A model generated the notes under the pieces. It was not told where the DNA came from. It did no database searches and was given only the letters and a program-made list of their open reading frames with translations. From Bacteroidales bacterium (lineage in GTDB: Bacteria; Bacteroidota; Bacteroidia; Bacteroidales; JAAYJT01), in contig JAAYJT010000046.1 of assembly GCA_012522795.1 (NCBI GenBank), positions 1 to 43,638 of the forward strand: a stretch of DNA of 43,638 bases, in the 5' to 3' direction. This document shows, one piece after another, positions 34,938-43,327 of this stretch. How positions within the stretch are numbered: the first letter of the stretch is position 1; every line of letters starts with the position of its first letter. Position numbers and translations under genes: made by a program.

Positions 34938-35612
34938 TCAATCTTCATCAAAAAACAGATTGACTGATTTAACGCCATGCATTCTTTTAATATCGCCAAC
35001 CAAATTTTTTCCCTTTGATTCATTTTTCAGGTTTATATAATATGAAAACTCCATTATTTCATTTTCCATTTCACCGAGAGTTTTTACATTGACTAATTTG
35101 TATTTACGGCAATATCTTTTAAACTCTTCAACAAATGGGTTATCTGCAAGATCACCTGTAAAAGCAGTTATTTGCAATAAAAACTCCCTACTTCGGGGTA
35201 ATACAAAACTAAATTTACTCAATAATATATACACTCCTCCTACTACCAGGGTTCCGATAAAAGCGATAGAATATAGTTTTACACCTGCTGCTAGACCAAT
35301 AGATAAAGAGAAAAAAATGAACATAATATCGGCAGCATCTTTTACTGCTGTTCTAAAACGTATAATTGACATAGCGCCAACCATTCCAAAAGCACGTGCA
35401 AGATTATTTCCTATAACCATAATTACAATGGTAGTGATCATAGTAAGCAGTATCAGCGAAATGGTAAATGATGCAGAATAGTTAAGCCCTTTGTATGTGT
35501 ACTTGTATATCAATGCAATTATGATCCCACACACAAGAGATACAAGCACATTTGCAATAACCTCAACGGTAGAAATGCTGAAAACAAATACATTATAAAA
35601 ATCATTGACCAT
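34938..35612 (-). CDS. DUF4956 integral membrane protein
   Basis: This 224-residue protein has about four transmembrane helices between residues 15 and 130. The DUF4956 hallmark is LARAFGMVGAMSIIRFRTAV, with KDAADIMFIF after it. The soluble C terminus (about 145-224) looks like a small alpha/beta domain. No catalytic function is known for the family. It is the last gene of a three-gene operon, 17 nt after the VTC-domain gene. DUF4956 proteins are frequent neighbours of VTC-type polymerases in bacteria (recalled), so it may be the membrane channel or anchor of that system. Confidence 0.87.
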   Translation of the reverse strand: MVNDFYNVFVFSISTVEVIANVLVSLVCGIIIALIYKYTYKGLNYSASFTISLILLTMITTIVIMVIGNNLARAFGMVGAMSIIRFRTAVKDAADIMFIFFSLSIGLAAGVKLYSIAFIGTLVVGGVYILLSKFSFVLPRSREFLLQITAFTGDLADNPFVEEFKRYCRKYKLVNVKTLGEMENEIMEFSYYINLKNESKGKNLVGDIKRMHGVKSVNLFFDED

Positions 35613-35629
35613 ACTTTCCTCCCATGAAT

Positions 35630-36379
35630 TTAGTAAGTAATCATTTTTCGCTTTATACTGGCATCAAAGCCGAGCGTGTATTTTGAAATTGCCTCAAGCC
35701 TTATACCAAATTCTTTTACTAACGATTTTCCCCAAACAGGCATGGGTTCTTTAAAATATTTAATCTCCAAAACAAAATGCTTGTCAAACAAATAACTGAA
35801 ATTGCCTTCTTCAAAAAGCATTTCAATGCAAGGATATCTAATGCTTCTGATATTTTTATCAAAAGTGATACGAACCCCGTGATTGAATTTTCCATGCCAC
35901 GCCTCGCGTTCATAAACTATCAGCACACTGGGATGCAAAAAATCTTTTTTTACATGATACATAAACCTCCGGGCATCATCCACCTGAGTTTCACTCTGTT
36001 TAGGATTCAGAATATAGTCCTCAATACAACCTGATTGTAAAACATCATTTATATGTTCATACTTAAAATAACTTCTGTGTTTTTTAATTCTGTTCTCAAT
36101 CTTTCGTTTTATTTCAAAAACCACAACCTTATCCGGTTCATACGTATTGTAACTTCTGATTCTGAATTTTCGGCGAAGTAACACCCCCGCACTTTTTTCA
36201 TTATAAAAATCAAGGCTTCTGTTATCATAATAAATGCTCCGAACCGTATACTGCATTAAACCACTTTCTGATTTAATCATGTTTTTATCATGCTCAACAA
36301 AAGGCATAAGCCTGGATCTCAGATCATGAATTAAATCATTTGGCACCAGGTACTTGCGTTCATATCGGAGCTTATCCAT
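35630..36379 (-). CDS. VTC-domain protein, putative polyphosphate polymerase
   Basis: This 249-residue protein is a single VTC (CYTH-like tunnel) domain with no membrane segment. Basic and acidic tunnel residues are in place. These are YERKYLV (Glu7, Lys9), the RRKFRIRSYN strand (Arg69-Arg75), VFEIKRKIENRIKKHR (Glu89, Lys91), IVYEREAW (Tyr156-Glu159), RITFDKNIR, and VLEIKYF (Glu205, Lys207) near the end. In yeast Vtc4 this fold makes polyphosphate from ATP with the metal held by a Glu in the last strand. Bacterial activity is inferred. It is encoded 2 nt after a HlyD-like gene and 17 nt before a DUF4956 gene. Confidence 0.87.
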   Translation of the reverse strand: MDKLRYERKYLVPNDLIHDLRSRLMPFVEHDKNMIKSESGLMQYTVRSIYYDNRSLDFYNEKSAGVLLRRKFRIRSYNTYEPDKVVVFEIKRKIENRIKKHRSYFKYEHINDVLQSGCIEDYILNPKQSETQVDDARRFMYHVKKDFLHPSVLIVYEREAWHGKFNHGVRITFDKNIRSIRYPCIEMLFEEGNFSYLFDKHFVLEIKYFKEPMPVWGKSLVKEFGIRLEAISKYTLGFDASIKRKMITY

Positions 36380-36381
36380 TT

Positions 36382-37461
36382 TTAATTTGATTTTACAACT
36401 CTGAATAATCTTCTGATATATTCCGGTATTGTGATCAAACCGGCATCAATGGTGGCATCCATGATCATGCCCGAAAGCAAATCGCTACTATCATGATTAA
36501 AAACGGCAGTAACAAATACATTTTGCCGCTGACCAAGCATCTGAACAGAATTATCAATTGATGCGATCCGGGCATTATAAGTTGATCCTATTGTATTTGC
36601 CCTTAGTACAAGCTCATGTTCATTATCTACATAAGGCAATTTATAAATCTCTACTGGTAAAACCACTAATAGCTTTGAGCAGTCAGCAACGGTCAGAAAA
36701 ATATCCTCATCATCAATTATGGTGCGCTGTCCTACTATTCTTCCATCAATTGGTGAGGTAACATAATAGGAAGAAAGCCGTTTTTCAGCCTGCTCAATCT
36801 GCATTTCAAGAGCGTGGATAGAAGCATTGATATAATCAATTTCTTCCGGTTTTGCTCCTGTAATCAGAGCTTCATAATTTGCTTTGGCAACATTAACATC
36901 CTGCTTTTTTACTATCAGTTCGTTATAGGACAGTTCGTATTCCTCAACAGAAATATATTCTTTATCAAACAACACTTCCTGACGTTCAGTAAGCTGTTTC
37001 TGAGTGTTGTATTCCTGTTCTGCCTTAACCATGCTTTCATATGCCATCCTGATCTTTTCCGGTTTTTCACCTGAAGTATATACTTTAAGCAAACTACGCT
37101 GTACCTGTAATTCAGCCATAAGCTCTACATATCTTTTTTCTTCTTCAGTAGAACTTATCAAACCAATAGTATCACCAAAAAAAACTTTATCAGAATCAAA
37201 TAAATTCTCTTTTAGCTGAAACTGAGCCAGATCTCCTCTTTGAAACTGAGTAACAGTATATTGTGTAGCAGAATTGGTTAAATTGTTTTTAAATACTGAA
37301 ATCAAGGTACCCTTGGCATCCTTTTTTAATGCCCATTCCTTTACCGGCATAACAATACCACGTGAATGCACATAATATGGAATTTGTATAAAATGAATCA
37401 GCAGAATCAGAATTATTATAATTCCGGCAATAACAGAAGTCCGAATAAATAATTTCTTCAT
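36382..37461 (-). CDS. HlyD/membrane-fusion-type periplasmic adaptor
   Basis: This 359-residue protein is anchored by an N-terminal transmembrane helix (about 8-30). A barrel-sandwich half follows (RGIVMPVKEWALKKDAKGTLISV), then a long alpha-helical hairpin (about 110-240). The second lipoyl half is YYVTSPIDGRIVGQ, and a beta-barrel region completes it. This is the HlyD/AcrA adaptor layout. No ABC, RND or MFS pump and no TolC gene lies nearby. It heads the operon with the VTC and DUF4956 genes, so it may bridge a polymer or ion path across the periplasm. This is inference from context. Confidence 0.85.
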   Translation of the reverse strand: MKKLFIRTSVIAGIIIILILLIHFIQIPYYVHSRGIVMPVKEWALKKDAKGTLISVFKNNLTNSATQYTVTQFQRGDLAQFQLKENLFDSDKVFFGDTIGLISSTEEEKRYVELMAELQVQRSLLKVYTSGEKPEKIRMAYESMVKAEQEYNTQKQLTERQEVLFDKEYISVEEYELSYNELIVKKQDVNVAKANYEALITGAKPEEIDYINASIHALEMQIEQAEKRLSSYYVTSPIDGRIVGQRTIIDDEDIFLTVADCSKLLVVLPVEIYKLPYVDNEHELVLRANTIGSTYNARIASIDNSVQMLGQRQNVFVTAVFNHDSSDLLSGMIMDATIDAGLITIPEYIRRLFRVVKSN

Positions 37462-37595
37462 CTCAATTAATTAAGGAATTCTTGCTCAGATGCATGGATT
37501 GAAACCTTTATAATCCTGCGCTCTTTAAAGTTCGTCAGTAATCAACAACATATTATTACTTAACTGAGTTGCAGGCGCTTGAAATATTTAATCGG

Positions 37596-37603
37596 CAAAT
37601 ATA
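37596..37603 (-). promoter_or_regulatory. Candidate -7 box for the HlyD/VTC/DUF4956 operon (TATATTTG on minus strand)
   Basis: A TAnnTTTG match lies 134 nt upstream of the HlyD-like ATG and just beyond the stop of the SMR exporter. It is the only consensus match in this 202-bp gap. Confidence 0.35.
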
Positions 37604-37663
37604 TAAAAAGCAATTAACTAAATCAATGCTTATGTTAAAAATTTATTAGAAATTCAAATCACT

Positions 37664-37990
37664 TTAAGGCGATACGACCCTTAATCCTATTATTGATATT
37701 ATTAATGTTGTTAGGAAAAACAGTCTGAAAAATGTTGTAGGTTCTTTAAAAAATACGATTCCGGCAAGCACAGTTCCAAAAGCACCAATTCCAGTCCACA
37801 CAGCATAAGCTGTGCCTATCGGCAATGTTTGAATTGCTTTTACTAAAAGTGTCATACTTATCGCCAGGGTCACAATAAATCCCACATACCATAAATACAT
37901 TTCGTTTCCGGCTGTTTCTTTAGCTTTTGCAAGACAAAATGCAAATGCTACTTCAAAAAGCCCTCCTATTGTTAAAAGTATCCAGTTCAT
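37664..37990 (-). CDS. SMR-family exporter, Gdx/SugE subtype (probable guanidinium exporter)
   Basis: This 108-residue protein has four transmembrane helices and begins MNWILLTIGGLFEV, with the essential SMR glutamate at residue 13. LPIGTAYAVWTGIGA followed by GTVLAGIVFFKEP is the hallmark of the Gdx (SugE) branch and not of the Qac/EmrE branch. Gdx members are proton/guanidinium antiporters of the inner membrane. The residue at position 16, usually Trp in Gdx, is Phe here, so specificity is uncertain. An ATG two codons upstream (37996) is an equally possible start. I see no guanidine riboswitch upstream. Confidence 0.88.
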   Translation of the reverse strand: MNWILLTIGGLFEVAFAFCLAKAKETAGNEMYLWYVGFIVTLAISMTLLVKAIQTLPIGTAYAVWTGIGAFGTVLAGIVFFKEPTTFFRLFFLTTLIISIIGLRVVSP

Positions 37991-38202
37991 TATCATGTTT
38001 CTGATTTTTTTGTGTTTAATAAATTGATTGTGCAAATGTTGCAAATTTCTTCAACGTAACAGAATGAATATTCGTGTTCTTAGCCAGTTTTTCAAAAACT
38101 ACCTGGTCTTTTCAAGAGCCTCTTCCCGTATGATAGATATTATGCAAAAAACATTATAGACCATTGCAGTAAAGTTTTTACTATTTTCAAACCACACAAT
38201 AA

Positions 38203-38244
38203 CTAAAAAGCCTGAAAGCATACAATCAGCTTCCAGGCTTTTTA
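38203..38244. terminator. Strong hairpin terminator downstream of the beta-barrel gene
   Basis: CTAAAAAGCCTG-A-AAGC (38203-38219) pairs with GCTT-C-CAGGCTTTTTAG (38229-38244+), with one mismatch and a 9-nt loop. A/T-rich arms let it work in both directions. It follows the outer-membrane protein gene on the minus strand by about 45 nt. Confidence 0.7.
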
Positions 38245-38289
38245 GAACTTTTTTATTCTTCCCTGCAAATTAATGCAAATAAAAGTTTG

Positions 38290-38823
38290 TTACTTTATTT
38301 TGTATACAATGCCAAAATTAATTCCCAAAAAGGAGGATGGGTCATCTTCAGTCAAAACAAAATTATATTTTGCATTTGCGGTAAGTGCAATATCAGAATT
38401 AATATTATACAATGCGCCCACTGTTGGTGCAAAACCAAAATAAATTTCAGAATCTGAATTATTGTAATCTTCTACTTTTATCTTATATCCATAATTATAT
38501 AATCCTAGATCTGCACCTATAAAAGGTGTGAATTGGTCAAGATTAATATGATACTCAAACAAACCTGTAATGGGCATAAATGAGAATGTAATGCCCTTAA
38601 GATCAGTTTTAAAACTATTATAACCCAAATTTAATCCAACAGCCATATTATCATTCAGCAAATATTTCCCTGATAAATTTAAACCAAAACCGGTTTTACC
38701 ACCATCGCTTAAATCTCCTAGTGGAATTTGTGGTCCTACAGTAGCACCAACATAAAACTGGGCATATGTACTTATTGAAACAAATGCCAAAATAACAATC
38801 AATAATGTTTTAATTCTTTTCAT
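38290..38823 (-). CDS. Small outer-membrane beta-barrel protein (PorT/OMP_b-brl type)
   Basis: This 177-residue protein has a signal peptide (about 1-21, ending STYAQ). Eight or so amphipathic beta strands follow (FYVGATVGPQIPLGD, GFGLNLSGKYLL, MAVGLNLGYNSF, FTPFIGADLGLYNYG, up to the terminal ISNFGIVYKIK-like strand LGINFGIVYKIK). A C-terminal hydrophobic strand suits BAM-mediated insertion. It is a generic small Bacteroidota porin-like barrel and no specific substrate is visible. It is flanked by a terminator on one side and a long AT-rich upstream region on the other, so it is probably monocistronic. Confidence 0.82.
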   Translation of the reverse strand: MKRIKTLLIVILAFVSISTYAQFYVGATVGPQIPLGDLSDGGKTGFGLNLSGKYLLNDNMAVGLNLGYNSFKTDLKGITFSFMPITGLFEYHINLDQFTPFIGADLGLYNYGYKIKVEDYNNSDSEIYFGFAPTVGALYNINSDIALTANAKYNFVLTEDDPSSFLGINFGIVYKIK

Positions 38824-38985
38824 TTTAATTAATTTTAGTTTGCCCTTACTCTTACGTTTTTCAGGATAACACGTCTTACTCTTTAAAGGATTTTCGGTTA
38901 ACTCCTTTTTTTACCTTTATGGATTGTCAGCCCTTAATTTGACTTTAAATTGTTTTTTTAAAAAGATAAAAATGAATATGCGAAG

Positions 38986-38993
38986 CAAAGATA
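38986..38993 (-). promoter_or_regulatory. Candidate -7 box for the beta-barrel gene (TATCTTTGC on minus strand)
   Basis: A TAnnTTTGC match lies 162 nt upstream of the start codon at 38823, implying a long leader if used. Confidence 0.35.
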
Positions 38994-39250
38994 GGATGTT
39001 CTGAGAATTTAGCAAATAACTGCTGCAAAAAAACATTAACTTTACTAAAAAGAATAAAACCAAATGAATATAATTATTTGAGAAGCAATTGTTTTTTTAC
39101 AAAAACAAACTTATTTTCTCCAGAAAACAGCAAGCATTTATGAAATTTATCCTGATATAAAACCCTTGCAAGCCAGACAGATATCAATATTCTGATTTTA
39201 ATAACTATTTATTTTTCAAAAATCTCATATTTGAAAATGAAACAAATGTT

Positions 39251-39258
39251 TAACTTTG
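39251..39258 (+). promoter_or_regulatory. Candidate -7 box for the lipoprotein gene (TAACTTTG)
   Basis: A TAnnTTTG match lies 93 nt upstream of the lipoprotein ATG at 39352. Confidence 0.4.
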
Positions 39259-39351
39259 TTGAACAAATTGTGACTGGCACCTTGTTAAGGATAAATACTT
39301 ATAATTGCAGAAGTCAATGATTGCCTCAATATTTTATTAAATATCAACATT

Positions 39352-40047
39352 ATGAACTCATTCAAATCTATCACATTAATACTTACTCTGGCAATAAGCG
39401 GAATATGTATTTTCTCTTCATGCGAAAAAGATGAATCATCAAAACCCCTCACAATTGGCGGACAAACTGATCTCGCTAAAAACCAGGTAGGGAGCACATT
39501 TACGGGTATTACCTATATTGGTAATGACGGACCCAATATTGATGCAGATATGGAAGTTGTCAAATTTGAAAATGACATAATTACATTAAAAGTTTCCATA
39601 CCTGTTATTCCGGCAATACTTGGCAAAGTGAATCCTCTGGGAACATTTATTCTGGGTGATGACTTTATGAGGAATCCTCAGAAATATCTAGATGGCAATG
39701 GTAATTTATCTACAGAGATCAATGTTTTTAATAGCTCAGAAGGCGTTGCTATAATTTCACCTTCGGGAAAACAACAGGTTATAATGAAATATGACGCAAA
39801 AGTCAATGAAAGCTGGTCTTTTAAGAATGAAGATACCGAAAGAAAATACAATCTGAAAACTACATATAGATCAACAGAGGACGACTATGATTATGTATTC
39901 TTCAAGATCAAAGTAGTTAAAATAGAAATGACTTCCGAAGATCCTGAAATTGATAAAATTGTCATTATTGGAAACCATAAATTTGGTTTGGTTGGAATTC
40001 AGACTATGTTTAAGGACGGTACTGTCTTTAACACTGTGATGATATGA
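39352..40047 (+). CDS. Hypothetical lipoprotein
   Basis: This 231-residue protein has a lipoprotein signal peptide (MNSFKSITLILTLAISGICI) ending in the lipobox FSSC, with Cys25 as the probable lipidation site. The following acidic EKDESS is like the Bacteroidota surface-lipoprotein export signal (acidic residues after Cys). The mature part appears all-beta and lysine/aspartate-rich, with no motif I recognise. It is flanked by gene-free stretches of about 500 bp, so it is probably monocistronic. Function unknown. Confidence 0.75.
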   Translation: MNSFKSITLILTLAISGICIFSSCEKDESSKPLTIGGQTDLAKNQVGSTFTGITYIGNDGPNIDADMEVVKFENDIITLKVSIPVIPAILGKVNPLGTFILGDDFMRNPQKYLDGNGNLSTEINVFNSSEGVAIISPSGKQQVIMKYDAKVNESWSFKNEDTERKYNLKTTYRSTEDDYDYVFFKIKVVKIEMTSEDPEIDKIVIIGNHKFGLVGIQTMFKDGTVFNTVMI

Positions 40048-40516
40048 TAATACAAGAATTACTGGATCATTTTCTTTTAGTAATACACTCCCAAACATAG
40101 TTTAAATAAGGAAAACATCTGTTTCTGCCCATTTTTATCACGGCTTGGCATATAGTTTTCACAATGAGGTATTTACAGAACAGTTTCACAAAATAATAAC
40201 TTAACAAAATATTCGTAAGAACCAGATTTTAATTTCTTTTTTAGCAAAACAGAAAAAACTCACTATCTTACTTTTTGGTAAAGTATCATTTCTTTTTCTG
40301 GCAACACGCATAGAACATTAGTATTTTAAAATTTTCTTCTCCATGAAAAAGTTAAAGGATTAACCCAGCACACCATTAATCAATAGATTATATTAACAAA
40401 TCATCGTTAATTTCTGCAACTTATGATGTTTCCTTTATCGTTGCAGGAATTTTTATATTTTTGCTTTTGTATTATATTCAGAGAATACTAACAGTGAATT
40501 TTTAATCTCTGCTAAA
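40048..40516. other. 469-bp intergenic region before the copper-receptor pair
   Basis: There is no gene. It is AT-rich with one good -7 box near the right end (40456-40463). I see no metal-responsive operator with clear dyad symmetry and no repeat. Confidence 0.5.
40456..40463 (+). promoter_or_regulatory. -7 box for the Cys-rich protein/receptor operon (TATTTTTGC)
   Basis: A perfect TAnnTTTGC match lies 53 nt upstream of the TTG start at 40517. Confidence 0.45.
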
Positions 40517-40903
40517 TTGAAACAGGTAGCTGTATTGATAATGGCTGTGCTCATCTCGTTGCAACCTACGAGCAAGTTATGGGTATATATTTCCTTTAAA
40601 ATAAATCAGGAAAATATTGCCCGGACGCTTTGTGAAAATAAGGATTCTGAAAAGAATACCTGTCACGGTAAATGCTATCTCAAGAAACAGCTTGCTAAAG
40701 CTGAACAGGAAGAACAAAAACAGCTCCCCGCAAATCTCAAAGAAGTCATTGAATGGTTGTATGATCATCAGTATGAATTTTACGGTTTTCTCAGCAATCA
40801 AACGCTTGCTAATGGAGAAAAACTGATTTCATGCGATAACGATTTATATGTATTCTCTATGATTACAGGTATTTTTCGCCCTCCCAGGTTTTCACAGATT
40901 TAA
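40517..40903 (+). CDS. Small Cys-rich membrane-anchored protein preceding a TonB receptor
   Basis: This 128-residue protein starts with TTG. It has one N-terminal hydrophobic segment (about 3-17) that could be a signal anchor. The body contains Cys39 and a CHGKC motif (Cys49-Cys53) in TCHGKCYLKKQLAK, a pattern I recall from short Bacteroidota proteins encoded next to TonB-dependent receptors. It has a lysine/glutamate-rich helix and a C-terminal FRPPRFSQ tail. The paired cysteines and histidine suggest metal or heme handling. It lies 112 nt upstream of a receptor with copper-binding residues and is probably part of the same uptake system. The family has no assigned function that I know. Confidence 0.72.
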   Translation: MKQVAVLIMAVLISLQPTSKLWVYISFKINQENIARTLCENKDSEKNTCHGKCYLKKQLAKAEQEEQKQLPANLKEVIEWLYDHQYEFYGFLSNQTLANGEKLISCDNDLYVFSMITGIFRPPRFSQI

Positions 40904-41015
40904 TTTTAGGGTTTTTTAAAATATTTATTGCTGCACACTACAATTTACAGTGTGTTTCCACCATGCTTTGGAGTATTGTCAGGGGATGTGCAGCATTATT
41001 ATAAATTCCATAAAA

Positions 41016-43136
41016 ATGAAAAACATTAAGATATTGTTTACAATTTTAATATTGCATTCTGCAATTTTATTAAACGCTCAAAATGAAAAACACGATACAA
41101 TAAAGGGCTCTGGTGAATTAATACGGATAATACCGCTTCAGGAAGTGGTTGTGATAGGCGAAATTAAACACGATCCGTCAATGGTTGTCATTATGGAGGA
41201 TTTCGGAATTAAACCCGTACAACCTAAGAATTCTGGAGAACTTTTTAGTGCTATTACCGGCTTTTCGCTGATCAAGCGGAGTAATTATGCGGTTGAACCA
41301 TCGTTCAGAGCTTCGCAGCATGAGCAGTTAAATGTGATTTACGATGGAGGTATAAGGGCTACCCATGCCTGTCCAAACCGGATGGACCCTATTACTACCC
41401 TGGTAAATCCTGAAGAAGTTACCAGACTGGAGATTGTGAAAGGTCCATTTACCGTCAGGTATGGTCCTACATTCGGCGGGATGATTAATATGGTTACTGG
41501 TACCGGTACGGTTATGGATGGGAAAATACACGGAACCGTATCAGCTGGTCTTGAATCTAACAGCAATGCTAAGGTCAGCATCGTTCAATTAAGAGGTAAT
41601 TACAAGAAATTTGTTTATTCCGGAACCCTGGGCTACCGGAACTATGGCAATTACAAAGATGGTGATGGACGGGAAATACCATCATCGTTTAAAAATACCG
41701 GTTATAGCCTGAAAGCCGGATATCACATTTCGAATTATCAGAAACTGTATCTGAGTTTTCGGCAAAATTTTGGCAGAACCATTATGCACGCCGGGCTTCC
41801 GATGGATGGCGCTTACGACGATAGCAGCATTGCAGGGATTGACTATAGATTTATAACACGTGGCGATAGTTTCAAGGGTATTACACTTAAAGGTTACTAT
41901 TCATTTGTTGACCACCAGATGGATAATCACAAAAAGATATCGTTTGCCTCAACCGAAGCAGTGGCAGGAGTAACATCAAGGATGATTGGTGGGAAAGTGG
42001 AAGGTGAATGGGGATTGGGTGAACGGATTTCCCTGTTTACAGGTATTGACTACACAGATCAATTTCGTAGCGGAAGCAGGGAACGTCTGGTTAAAAAAGA
42101 TATGACAGGAAATCCATTACCGGAACCTAAAAAGTTTACTGATGAAATATGGCAGGATGCTTCTCTCAGCCAAAAAGGGATTTTTATTGAAGGTAAATAT
42201 TCTATTTCAGAAAAATCAGTTTTCACTTTTGGATCCAGGGTTGATTTTGTGAATTCAAGAGCTGATAATCCTGACGCTTCATTCGAAGAGATTTATTCGG
42301 GTTTATCAGGCAGATCGGAAGTAAATTTCAGCGGGACCATATCATATTCTCTACAGTTAAATAATTATGACAGACTTGAACTTGCTTTTGGCCGGGGAGT
42401 GAGAACCGGAAACCTTGAGGAGAAATTTATCTGTTTCTCGAATATTGGTTCCGATGCATACGAATATGTGGGCAATCCTTATATAAAGCCTGAGATAAAT
42501 CACCAGTTCGAAATTGATTATTATGGCAAGATTCCCAGTGATGGAATTATCAGCCGCTTCGATTACAGTGGATCGGTGTTTTACTCGCGTTACGAAAATT
42601 ATATAATGGGAATAGTAGATACTACACTGATTAGAAAGTTTAATCCCACCATGCCACCTGTTAATCCCAAGGTCTTCCAAAATGTTCCTGATGCTTTTAA
42701 ATATGGTGCTGAGGTTTTTGGTAGCATACGTTTCTTCAACCATTTCATCTTTTCTACTGAGATGAGTTATGTATTTACTGAACGTAAAGACCTGAAGGAA
42801 AGTCTGCCACTGACACCCCCTTTGAAGGCTGTGTTTGCGTTTGGCTATGACAGAGAGTTCTTATGGGCTAAGGTAAAATATACAGTAACATCAAAACAGG
42901 AGCGTGTATCTTCAGCATTTGATGAATCACCCACCAATGGTTATAGCCTGGTAGATATTGAAGCAGGAGTAAAACCGATGAAAAATCTTACGATAGGCAC
43001 TTCTGTTCTGAATCTTACAAATAAACTATACCACAATCACCTGAACTTTGCTTTCAACAATCTTTCCGGATTCGGCAAGGAATTCATTACTGAGCCGGGA
43101 AGAAATTTTACAGTTTTTGTAAGCTATAAATTTTAA
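41016..43136 (+). CDS. TonB-dependent outer-membrane receptor, OprC/NosA-like (putative copper)
   Basis: This 706-residue receptor starts at the ATG at 41016 (MKNIKILFTILILHSA), which gives a proper signal peptide ending LLNAQ. Upstream in-frame ATGs would bury it. The plug domain (about 60-165) includes EVTRLEIVKGPFTVRYGP, and a 22-strand-type barrel ends in FVSYKF. Cys119 and Met123 form CPNRM (CxxxM), and His300 and Met302 form DHQMDN (HxM). These match the CxxxM/HxM copper site described for Pseudomonas OprC. The substrate is therefore probably copper, pending proof. The small CHGKC protein upstream supports this. It is the last intact gene before the transposase remnant. Confidence 0.87.
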   Translation: MKNIKILFTILILHSAILLNAQNEKHDTIKGSGELIRIIPLQEVVVIGEIKHDPSMVVIMEDFGIKPVQPKNSGELFSAITGFSLIKRSNYAVEPSFRASQHEQLNVIYDGGIRATHACPNRMDPITTLVNPEEVTRLEIVKGPFTVRYGPTFGGMINMVTGTGTVMDGKIHGTVSAGLESNSNAKVSIVQLRGNYKKFVYSGTLGYRNYGNYKDGDGREIPSSFKNTGYSLKAGYHISNYQKLYLSFRQNFGRTIMHAGLPMDGAYDDSSIAGIDYRFITRGDSFKGITLKGYYSFVDHQMDNHKKISFASTEAVAGVTSRMIGGKVEGEWGLGERISLFTGIDYTDQFRSGSRERLVKKDMTGNPLPEPKKFTDEIWQDASLSQKGIFIEGKYSISEKSVFTFGSRVDFVNSRADNPDASFEEIYSGLSGRSEVNFSGTISYSLQLNNYDRLELAFGRGVRTGNLEEKFICFSNIGSDAYEYVGNPYIKPEINHQFEIDYYGKIPSDGIISRFDYSGSVFYSRYENYIMGIVDTTLIRKFNPTMPPVNPKVFQNVPDAFKYGAEVFGSIRFFNHFIFSTEMSYVFTERKDLKESLPLTPPLKAVFAFGYDREFLWAKVKYTVTSKQERVSSAFDESPTNGYSLVDIEAGVKPMKNLTIGTSVLNLTNKLYHNHLNFAFNNLSGFGKEFITEPGRNFTVFVSYKF

Positions 43137-43247
43137 GGTTAATAGTTTCAGAACTCTTGATCTCACGCAGGTGGCAATGTCGAAGTTTTGTAGATCAACT
43201 TGAGTTTTGTACCTGGAAAAATTGCTCCTAACTTGTACCCTTCAAAA

Positions 43248-43315
43248 TTAGTGCGGTCATAAATCGTTGCCATCCATTGATTTGTTATTTATTTTATATG
43301 AATTTACCGCACTAA
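43248..43315. repeat. 10-bp inverted repeat TTAGTGCGGT flanking the transposase leader
   Basis: TTAGTGCGGT (43248-43257) and its complement ACCGCACTAA (43306-43315) are perfect arms separated by 48 bp, directly upstream of the transposase ATG. The left arm could be the outer end of the insertion element, or the pair could be an operator. The other end of the element lies outside the window. Confidence 0.45.
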
Positions 43316-43327
43316 AGGATGTTTTTT

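Larger units (their letters stand above)
38824..39351. other. 528-bp AT-rich divergent intergenic region
   Basis: There is no gene on either strand. It contains candidate -7 boxes for the beta-barrel gene (38986-38993, minus, TATCTTTGC) and for the lipoprotein gene (39251-39258, plus, TAACTTTG). The rest is AT-rich with no repeat or RNA that I can recognise. Confidence 0.55.

Noticed and set aside
35089-35481. 130-residue open frame on the plus strand
   Set aside because: It is the antisense shadow of the DUF4956 gene, with no recognisable motif or promoter.
37997-38160. Guanidine riboswitch upstream of the SMR exporter
   Set aside because: I compared the region with the known guanidine classes from memory and saw no conserved core. 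The GC-poor sequence shows no convincing stem set.
40950-41015. Upstream in-frame ATG for the TonB receptor
   Set aside because: It adds 22 residues before a normal signal peptide. The ATG at 41016 gives a standard export signal.
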